A DNA stretch of 64,000 nucleotides from DASQUK01 sp963756425 (GTDB lineage: Bacteria > Actinomycetota > Acidimicrobiia > Acidimicrobiales > VFJN01), in assembly GCA_963756425.1 (NCBI GenBank), contig CAVWNW010000009.1, positions 59,387 to 123,386 on the forward strand, given 5' to 3'. A program made the position numbers and the translations under genes. Below are positions 57,988 through 64,000 of the stretch, piece by piece (within the stretch, counting starts at the first letter, position 1; each line of letters opens with the position of its first letter). The notes beneath the pieces are model-generated. The model saw only the letters and a list, made by a program, of their open reading frames with translations. It did not search any database and was not told the origin of the DNA.

Positions 57988-58392
57988 CTACTCGCCAGGG
58001 ACCACTCGTCGAGCGACGAGCACGCAACGTTTCGCACGTTCGACGGCGCGCTGCGCTTCGGATAGCCGCACCTCGTCGGGCTCGTACTCCGCCTTCGTCT
58101 TCAGCGGTAGTAAGCGCGCAAGATCCTTGTCGAGCTCCGCCCCGTCCTTGCCGGCCTCACGGAGGAGCGGGCTGACCTCCGCGTGGTCTTGCCCGGCGGC
58201 ACGACGTCCGATGCGGTGGCCGGTGACGGCGTCCGCAGCGTTGATCGCGGCGTGGATGGCGAGGCTGGTCGCAGCGATCGGTCGGCTCGCCTCGAGTTCG
58301 GTCGTCGCCGCAGCCAAGTACTCCTCGGCCTTGGCCATGTAGCGGCGGACGTGCACGGCGCTGACTGCCCGGGTTCGGCTCGCCCTAGGCAC
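57988..58392 (-). CDS. HEPN domain protein (toxin of a HEPN/MNT pair)
   Basis: 134 residues from GTG 58392, overlapping the upstream gene by 8 nt. An all-helical HEPN-like protein with a possible RNase motif R-x5-H in RRAAGQDHAEV. HEPN partners of MNT proteins are RNases kept silent by the nucleotidyltransferase. Family assignment rests on pattern and pairing. Confidence 0.7.
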   Translation of the reverse strand: MPRASRTRAVSAVHVRRYMAKAEEYLAAATTELEASRPIAATSLAIHAAINAADAVTGHRIGRRAAGQDHAEVSPLLREAGKDGAELDKDLARLLPLKTKAEYEPDEVRLSEAQRAVERAKRCVLVARRVVPGE

Positions 58393-59008
58393 TGCGCCGG
58401 CCTCGGAGGTCGTCCATCTCCAGCCCGTGCACGACCACTCCGTCGCGCCGAACGTCCAGCCACAGCGGCTTTCGGCTGCCGAGCACACGTCGGACCTCCT
58501 CTTCCGTAGCTTCCAGCAGTTCAACTGGGTTGCCCGTGAGGCGGCGAGCCTGCTCCAGCCACCGGTCGACGGACGCGCGCCAGCGGTCGTCATCCTCGTC
58601 GACGGTGGCTGGCCGGATGACGGCGACGTCGAGGTCGCTGTAGCGGTCTGCCTCTCCTCGGGCGAATGAGCCGAAGACGATGACACTGACGGGATGCGGC
58701 TCGATGTGGCCGGCGCTCTCGCCGAGCTCACGCAGGACGGTTCGGCGAGCGTCCGCCAGCGCGCTTACCGCCCGCGCGGCGATGTTCTCGCGCACGAACC
58801 GGAACAGAGCGGATGGCGGCACGTCGCGGCGCTCGACGATGCCCAGTTCGACCAGTGTCGGCAAGACGCGCGAAGTGTGTGCCAGGCTCACGCCGGAGAG
58901 GCGGGCGATGGTCCGCAGGTTCAGTTCAGCTGAGGTCTCGACCAGCACTGCGAGGATTCGGCCCTGAGCTCCCGGTGCCACCGCCTCGACTGGCCGTTTG
59001 AAATCCAC
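58385..59008 (-). CDS. MNT-type nucleotidyltransferase with an N-terminal winged helix
   Basis: 207 residues, GTG start. Residues 15-75 look like a winged-helix DNA-binding domain (LRTIARLSGVSLAHTSRVLP). The nucleotidyltransferase motif is VFGSFARGEADRYSDLDVAV with its two Asp. Antitoxins of this class add AMP to the HEPN toxin; the added winged helix suggests it also represses its own operon. Confidence 0.8.
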   Translation of the reverse strand: MDFKRPVEAVAPGAQGRILAVLVETSAELNLRTIARLSGVSLAHTSRVLPTLVELGIVERRDVPPSALFRFVRENIAARAVSALADARRTVLRELGESAGHIEPHPVSVIVFGSFARGEADRYSDLDVAVIRPATVDEDDDRWRASVDRWLEQARRLTGNPVELLEATEEEVRRVLGSRKPLWLDVRRDGVVVHGLEMDDLRGRRSA

Positions 59009-59071
59009 GGCGTCAGGCTACCGCGATATCCATCATGAATGGAACAACTGTTCCTTCTATGTGCTGGGCTG

Positions 59072-60211
59072 CTAAGCCGAGCCGAGGATGACCGAGGCCA
59101 CTCGAGCGGCCGCGTGCTCCTCGAGCGACTGCACAACGTGGCTGTAGGTGTCGAGGGTCGTTCCGATCGTCGAGTGGCCCAGCCGATCGGCGACCACCTT
59201 CGGATGCGTTCCGGCAGTTAGGGCGATCGAGGCATACGTGTGCCGTATGTCGTGCACCCGGATGACCGGCAGGCCGGCGGCGCGGGCGAGCGTCTGGAAC
59301 CGGCGGCTGAAGCTGTCCGGCCGCACCGGCGTGCCGTTCTCACGGCAAAACAGGAGCCCTGCGTCCTGGTAGTCCGGTCCCCAAGCGAGCCGCTCTTGGA
59401 GCTGGCGGCCCCGGTGAGCACGCAGTGCCGCGGCGGTTGCGGCGTCGAGCGACAGACCTCGCCGTGACTTCGAGGTCTTCGGAGCCGAGAGGCTGAGCTT
59501 TCCGCCAACGGACATCAGCGAATGGCGGATCACGATCCGACCGTTGTCGAGGTCGACGTCCTGCCACCCGAGGCCCAGCAGCTCGCCTCGGCGCAGACCC
59601 GTGGTCGCCAGCAATAGCCATGCTGCGTACAGGCGGTCGGTAACGACGTGGTCGAGGAACCGTTTCAGCTCGTCCCGGTGCCACGTCTGCATCTCAGGCG
59701 GCCTCGATCGAGGCGCGTCAGCGAGGTCAGCCACGTTCCGGGGGAGTCGTCCCCATCGGACTGCGTCGCGAAGCGCTCGGTGCAGGATCGTATGGGTGTA
59801 CCGCACCGTCCGGGGCGAGAGTCCGCCACGGCCGTCACATCGGCCGCCCTCCAACAGCTCGGCGTAGAGGCCGTTCAGGTGCTCCGCGCCCAGCCGCTGC
59901 AGGGGGACCGTGCCGATCCTGGGGATCACGTGGCGCTCCATGTTCGTCCGGTAGCTGTTCCATGTGCCAGGGCGAACCGTGCTCCGGACGGCGGGCAGCC
60001 ACTCGCGCAGGTACGCGCCGAGTTCCTGCCGTGTGGGCTCGACGTAAGTGCCTCTCTCGAGCCGTCCGAGAATCTCGACGAGCGCTCGCTCGGCGTCCCG
60101 CTTGGTGCGATACCCACTGTGCCATTTTTGCTTCCGCTGACCTCTGTCGTCGCGTCCGAGATCGACCACGACGCTCCACGTCCTGCCTCGCCTACGAATG
60201 TGTCCTCTCAC
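59072..60211 (-). CDS. Tyrosine recombinase / integrase
   Basis: 379 residues, GTG start overlapping the upstream regulator stop (GTGA). N-terminal AP2-like and SAM-like core-binding parts, then the catalytic domain with Arg in TTGLRRGELLGL, His-x-x-Arg in HDIRHTYASI and the Tyr nucleophile in LGHSTIGTTLDTYSH. It should catalyse integration at the nearby tRNA-Tyr. Confidence 0.92.
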   Translation of the reverse strand: MRGHIRRRGRTWSVVVDLGRDDRGQRKQKWHSGYRTKRDAERALVEILGRLERGTYVEPTRQELGAYLREWLPAVRSTVRPGTWNSYRTNMERHVIPRIGTVPLQRLGAEHLNGLYAELLEGGRCDGRGGLSPRTVRYTHTILHRALRDAVRWGRLPRNVADLADAPRSRPPEMQTWHRDELKRFLDHVVTDRLYAAWLLLATTGLRRGELLGLGWQDVDLDNGRIVIRHSLMSVGGKLSLSAPKTSKSRRGLSLDAATAAALRAHRGRQLQERLAWGPDYQDAGLLFCRENGTPVRPDSFSRRFQTLARAAGLPVIRVHDIRHTYASIALTAGTHPKVVADRLGHSTIGTTLDTYSHVVQSLEEHAAARVASVILGSA

Positions 60212-60900
60212 GGTTGTTCATCCTCCTCGTCGAGGTCGACGGGTTCGCCGGCGCGGTGTGCGGCTGATTGCAGGTAGCCGGCTGGGCCGAGGGCTTTGAT
60301 CTTGGCGGCGAAGTCGGCCAGGAAGTCGGCGACTTCGTCGAGCTGGTCGCCGTAGTGGACTTCGATCTCGCGTAGCCGGTGCTTGCGCCAGGTGCGGAAG
60401 TGCGGGTGCCAGTTCCGGGCGGCGCCTTCGGGGCCGAAGATGGCGGCGAGCACTTCGTCGGCTTCGTCGGGGTTGTCGATTTGGATTTCGGCGAGCCGGG
60501 CGTCGATGGCGTCGAGTTGGTCGTCGGTGCCGAGGAGGCTGCGCCACAGTTCGGCGATGGGGCGACGGGTGTCGGCCAGTTCGCCCATGCTGGTGCCGGG
60601 TGGTGGGATGAAGAAGTAGGCGATGGGGACGTCGAAGACGACGGAGAGCAGGTACAGCTCGTGGGCGTCGAAGCGGCGTCGGCGCTCGCCGTCGAAGCCG
60701 CGTTCCATGGCCGAGATCGACGCCTGGGGGAGCTGGTGGCCGGTGAGTTGGGCGAGGCGTTCGGCGACCTGCTGTTGGGTCATGCCTCGGCGCTCGCGGA
60801 TGGCTTTGACGTTGTAGGAGACGACGGCGTTGACGTCGAGCCCGGGTGGCTCGGGCGACTTCGGCGGGGCGGGCGCCTGTCGTTTGCGGGGGCGGACCAT
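60208..60900 (-). CDS. XRE family regulator coupled to the integrase
   Basis: 230 residues from ATG 60900 with GGAGGGG upstream. Cro/C1-type helix-turn-helix in MTQQQVAERLAQLTGHQLPQ (about residues 40-59), and a helical acidic C-terminal domain. It is divergent from the excisionase gene and likely represses that promoter. Confidence 0.85.
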   Translation of the reverse strand: MVRPRKRQAPAPPKSPEPPGLDVNAVVSYNVKAIRERRGMTQQQVAERLAQLTGHQLPQASISAMERGFDGERRRRFDAHELYLLSVVFDVPIAYFFIPPPGTSMGELADTRRPIAELWRSLLGTDDQLDAIDARLAEIQIDNPDEADEVLAAIFGPEGAARNWHPHFRTWRKHRLREIEVHYGDQLDEVADFLADFAAKIKALGPAGYLQSAAHRAGEPVDLDEEDEQP

Positions 60901-60930
60901 CGGGCCCCTCCTCAATCTGTGCTGCTGTGC

Positions 60931-60960
60931 TTGACAACGGTGCCACATAGGCGCGATAAG
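60931..60960 (+). promoter_or_regulatory. Promoter of the element's rightward genes
   Basis: Consensus TTGACA (60931-60936), an 18-nt spacer, and GATAAG (60955-60960), in the intergenic region between the XRE gene and the excisionase gene. Confidence 0.55.
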
Positions 60961-60998
60961 TACGCAGCGCTTTGTACCACAACATGGAGGAGTGTGCT

Positions 60999-61211
60999 GT
61001 GGCTGACCTCCCCCGCTTCCTGACCGTCGAGCAGGCCGGCAAGCTGCTCCAGCTCGGCCGGTCGAAGACCTACGAGCTCACCGTCGAGTGGGAGCGCAGC
61101 GATGGCCGGTCCGGCATCCCGTTCGTTTGGTTCGGCAACCAGAAGCGGATTCCGCTCGACGCACTGATCCGATGGGTCGAGGCGCAGCTCGACCGGCCGC
61201 CGGCCGCGTGA
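60999..61211 (+). CDS. Excisionase-like helix-turn-helix protein
   Basis: 70 residues from GTG 60999, with GGAGGAG 6 nt upstream. FLTVEQAGKLLQLGRSKTYE is the MerR/Xis-type HTH of element excisionases. Its stop overlaps the next gene (GTGA). Confidence 0.8.
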   Translation: MADLPRFLTVEQAGKLLQLGRSKTYELTVEWERSDGRSGIPFVWFGNQKRIPLDALIRWVEAQLDRPPAA

Positions 61212-61591
61212 CCGTGCGATCGCCGGCCGGGCCACGGGCGGCGGCGATGCGCCGCAGCCTCGGCCCAGTGGCGTGGTGCGTGCTCGAGTGTCTGCTCGAG
61301 CGGTCGGACGACGGCCGCACGTCCACGGCATCGGTGCGCGCCATCGCAGCGGATGTCGGTGTCGCGAAGAACACCGCCCAGCGCGCCATCGCCCACCTGG
61401 TGAACGCCGGGCTAGCGGAACCGGTCCAGGAGCGCGACGCCCGGGGCCGATTCTGTCCCGGCCGCTACAGCCTCCACCTCACCGACCTCCTCGCCGCCGC
61501 GCCCTCACCGACACACCAACCGCGCCGCCCACGTCCCCGCGCCCCACGACGCGCCGGTCCCACGCAGCTCTCGCTGCTCACCCCGAGCTGA
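61208..61591 (+). CDS. Winged-helix DNA-binding protein of the element
   Basis: 127 residues from GTG 61208. HTH in SVRAIAADVGVAKNTAQRAI with a following wing, and a basic Pro/Arg-rich tail. Probably a replication or transfer regulator; exact role unknown. Confidence 0.65.
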   Translation: MTVRSPAGPRAAAMRRSLGPVAWCVLECLLERSDDGRTSTASVRAIAADVGVAKNTAQRAIAHLVNAGLAEPVQERDARGRFCPGRYSLHLTDLLAAAPSPTHQPRRPRPRAPRRAGPTQLSLLTPS

Positions 61592-61593
61592 CG

Positions 61594-61683
61594 ATGCGCA
61601 CCCGCGTCCCCGCCACGGCCCGAACCGATCAGCACGACAGACAAGTGCCCGCCGGCGGCACGGGGATCCCGTGCTGCGGGTGA
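61594..61683 (+). other. 29-codon ORF between the winged-helix and relaxase genes
   Basis: ATG 61594 begins 2 nt after the previous stop and its TGA overlaps a GTG at 61680 in the relaxase frame. Same relay-like geometry as in the nuo operons, but the relaxase start is uncertain. Confidence 0.3.
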
Positions 61684-64000
61684 CGACCATCCACGCCACC
61701 ACCGCCGGGGCCTCGGCGCGCTACTACACCCGGTACCTGGCGGAGGAGGGACCCGACGGCCAGGGGTCTTGGCTGGGTCGCCAGGCCGACGGCCTGGGCC
61801 TCTCGGGCACGGTCTCGACCGAAGACCTCGAAGCCCTACTGTCGGGCCACGATCCCAGGACGGGGACACGGCTGGGTCGGCCGCTCGCTGACCGGTACGA
61901 CGTCAAGGGCAGGCTTATCCCCGCCGTGGCCGGCTTCGATGGCACCTTCTCGGCGCCGAAGTCGCTGTCGGTGTGGTGGGGTCTCACAGGGGATCCCGGG
62001 CTGGTCGAAGCCCACGACGTTGCGGTGCGGGCCGTGCTCGAGCACATCGAGCGCTACGGCGCCACCACCCGTCTGCGGGTTAACGGCGCCCGCCAGCACC
62101 CCGACGCTCAGGGCCTGACGATGGCGGTGTTCCGCCAGGCGACCTCCCGCGAGGATGACCCCCAGATCCACACCCACGCCGTCTTCTCGGCCAAGGTGCG
62201 CGCACCGGACGGGCAATGGATGGCGTTGGACGCCCGCTACCTCAAGCGTCACCAGCGCGCCCTCGGCGGGCTCTACCAATCCGTGCTACGGGCCGAGCTG
62301 AGCCACCGCTACGGCGTCGCATGGGGACCCGTTGAGAACGGCCAAGCCGAGATCGCCGGCATGCCCGCCGAACTGCTTGAGGTGTTCTCGAAGCGCACCG
62401 CCCAGGTCGACAGAGCCCTCGCCGACAAGATCACCGCGTTCCGCGACCGCGAAGGACGAGACCCCTCGCGCTGGGAACGCGCCGCCCTCACCCGCGAGGC
62501 CGCGAGCGACACCCGCACCGCCAAGACCGGCGCATCCGCCAATCACCTCGCCACGGCATGGCGCAAGGAGGCAGCTGCACTCGGCTGGACCGCCGATCGC
62601 GTCGCCACCGCGATGCGGGCTGCGGCACACGCCACGCCGGCGCGCGAGCCCCTCACGCTGGCCGACGTCGTCGAGCAGCTCTCCGCCCGAGGCTCGACCT
62701 GGACCCGCGCCGACGTGCTCCGAGCCGTCTGCGACCTCGCACCACCCGTGTCGCAGATGACAGGACACGACTGGGCACGCGCCATCGAGGCCGCCTGCGA
62801 CCGCGTCGTCGAGCGTTGCGTCAGCCTCGATCCGCCCGGCAGCGGCCCGGTGCGCGTCTCCGACGATCGGTCCATCTGGCTCGCACCGGCAGAGCCACAC
62901 CTCACCCACGAGCACGTCCTCGCCCAGGAGGAGCGCATCCTCCTGTTCGCCACGGAGGCACACGAGGCGCCGGCCTGGCCGTCGCCCACAGTCGACCGCG
63001 CCGGCCTCGACATCCTCCAAGCAGACGCAGCCGCGACTGTGGCCGGCCAGGATCGGCTCGTCCTCGTCGTCGGACCAGCCGGCACCGGCAAGACCACGAT
63101 GCTCCACCACGCCGCCGCCGACCTCCGGCGCAACCACCGGCCCGTGTTCGCGGTCGCGCCCACAGCCAAGGCTGCCAAGGTCTTACGCACCGAGACCGGC
63201 ATCCCTGCCGACACCGTGGCCAAACTGCTCCACGAATGGCGTCACCGCCAGCCCGCCGACGCCTACCGACTGCCACCCGGCGCCACGCTCATCCTGGACG
63301 AAGCAGGCATGACGGGCACCGGCGCCCTCGACCAGCTCGTCACGCTCGCCGTGTCCCAACGCTGGCGACTGGTCCTTGTCGGCGACCCCCGCCAGCTCCA
63401 GGCCGTCGGCCGCGGCGGCATGTTCGACGAGCTCTGCCGCAGCGGGCGCGCTCACGAGCTCGCCACCATCCACCGCTTCCGCCAGCCGTGGGAACAGGCC
63501 GCATCCCTTCAGCTGCGCGCCGGCAACGCCGACGCCCTCGACGCCTACATCGACCACGGCCGCGTCACCGAAGGCACCTTCGAACAGCTCGCCGCCGAGG
63601 CCGCCCGCGCCTGGATCGACCACGCCGCGGCCGGCCGCCGCGTCGCAGTCGTCGCCGAGACCAACCAACAGGTCGACGCGCTCAACGCCGCCATCCAACA
63701 GGCACGCCGGCAGCACGGCCAACTCGGCCGTCTGTTCGTCGGTGTCGCAGGGGGCGAGACAGCAGCTGTCGGCGACATCGTCGCCACCCGTCGCAACAAC
63801 CGGGCCCTGCGCACCGACCGCGCCGAACCCATCCGCAACCGCGACCGCTGGACAGTCGTTGACGTCGGCCGGAACGGCAGCCTGACCGTGTCACACCTCG
63901 AGGGGCACGGTCAGGTGACGCTCCCAGCCGACTACGCCCGAGCGCACGTGCGGCTCGGCTACGCCGCCACCGGCCCAGGCCACCAAGGCGACACCGTGGA
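61671..64000 (+). CDS. MobF-type relaxase/helicase (TraA/TrwC-like), 3' end outside the window
   Basis: Open from GTG 61671 (or 61680) to the window end, at least 776 residues. The relaxase domain has the catalytic tyrosines in SARYYTRYL (about residues 16-24) and metal-binding His167/His169 in DPQIHTHAVF. A RecD-like helicase follows, with Walker A GPAGTGKTTM at about 468-477, Walker B LILDEAGM and VGDPRQLQAVGRGG. It nicks and unwinds DNA for conjugative transfer, so the element is probably self-transmissible or mobilisable. Confidence 0.9.
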   Translation, partial: MLRVTTIHATTAGASARYYTRYLAEEGPDGQGSWLGRQADGLGLSGTVSTEDLEALLSGHDPRTGTRLGRPLADRYDVKGRLIPAVAGFDGTFSAPKSLSVWWGLTGDPGLVEAHDVAVRAVLEHIERYGATTRLRVNGARQHPDAQGLTMAVFRQATSREDDPQIHTHAVFSAKVRAPDGQWMALDARYLKRHQRALGGLYQSVLRAELSHRYGVAWGPVENGQAEIAGMPAELLEVFSKRTAQVDRALADKITAFRDREGRDPSRWERAALTREAASDTRTAKTGASANHLATAWRKEAAALGWTADRVATAMRAAAHATPAREPLTLADVVEQLSARGSTWTRADVLRAVCDLAPPVSQMTGHDWARAIEAACDRVVERCVSLDPPGSGPVRVSDDRSIWLAPAEPHLTHEHVLAQEERILLFATEAHEAPAWPSPTVDRAGLDILQADAAATVAGQDRLVLVVGPAGTGKTTMLHHAAADLRRNHRPVFAVAPTAKAAKVLRTETGIPADTVAKLLHEWRHRQPADAYRLPPGATLILDEAGMTGTGALDQLVTLAVSQRWRLVLVGDPRQLQAVGRGGMFDELCRSGRAHELATIHRFRQPWEQAASLQLRAGNADALDAYIDHGRVTEGTFEQLAAEAARAWIDHAAAGRRVAVVAETNQQVDALNAAIQQARRQHGQLGRLFVGVAGGETAAVGDIVATRRNNRALRTDRAEPIRNRDRWTVVDVGRNGSLTVSHLEGHGQVTLPADYARAHVRLGYAATGPGHQGDTV

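Overview
The window is high-GC DNA from an actinobacterium, most likely of the Acidimicrobiia type. This is inferred from GTG/TTG start use, menaquinone-type energy genes, a split cytochrome b and PEHL-tagged cytochrome proteins; no rRNA or marker tree was available. It is mainly a respiratory locus, with metabolic genes on both sides and the left end of a mobile element at the right edge.

Layout. 1-565: C-terminal part of an ABC-type solute-binding protein. 688-3519: heme genes hemB and hemL, then a TetR regulator. 3541-4797 (-): a polytopic membrane protein. 4854-7255: oxidative pentose phosphate genes (short-type gnd, zwf) behind a small leader ORF. 7339-9413 (-): a geranylgeranyl-reductase-family flavoprotein and a membrane cytochrome c. 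9613-15137: a cytochrome bc operon (small membrane protein, 2x[4Fe-4S] ferredoxin, cytochrome b N-half, cytochrome b C-half with a tagged N-terminus, Rieske protein, diheme cytochrome c, membrane protein). 15143-31332: a complete 14-gene complex I operon, nuoA-N. 31455-33412: an ECF-like sigma factor and its membrane partner. 33755-44856: a second complex I operon with A, B, C, D, H, I, J, K, L, M, N but no E, F or G, so probably not fed by NADH directly. 44891-46039: a MidA/NDUFAF7-type methyltransferase, known as a complex I assembly factor. 46169-50265 (-): a small lipoprotein, a large AAA-LuxR regulator and a TetR regulator. 50388-52394: acetyl-CoA synthetase. 52451-54456 (-): kynureninase and tryptophan 2,3-dioxygenase. 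54615-57698: small unknown genes, a HAD phosphatase, HtpX and YajQ. 57768-57850: tRNA-Tyr. 57988-64000: the start of an integrative element (HEPN/MNT toxin-antitoxin, tyrosine integrase, XRE regulator, excisionase-like HTH, winged-helix protein, MobF relaxase-helicase running off the end).

How it works together. The pentose phosphate genes, two forms of complex I, the bc complex and the prenyl reductase (menaquinone side chain) form one electron-transport neighbourhood. Electrons can enter at the 14-subunit enzyme from NADH or at the 11-subunit enzyme from another donor, possibly ferredoxin, and pass through the quinone pool to the bc complex.

Most unusual signal. Every junction in the bc, nuo1 and nuo2 operons with a gap of 13 nt or more is crossed by an in-frame micro-ORF. 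It normally starts on the stop codon of the upstream gene (ATGA, GTGA, TTGA or TGATG) and ends on the start codon of the downstream gene. Even inserted palindromic repeats and a 152-bp tandem duplication keep this arrangement. Two copies of one palindromic element, with identical internal spacing, are read in the same frame and would encode a similar peptide. I read this as a translational relay that keeps ribosomes coupled across interrupted gene junctions.
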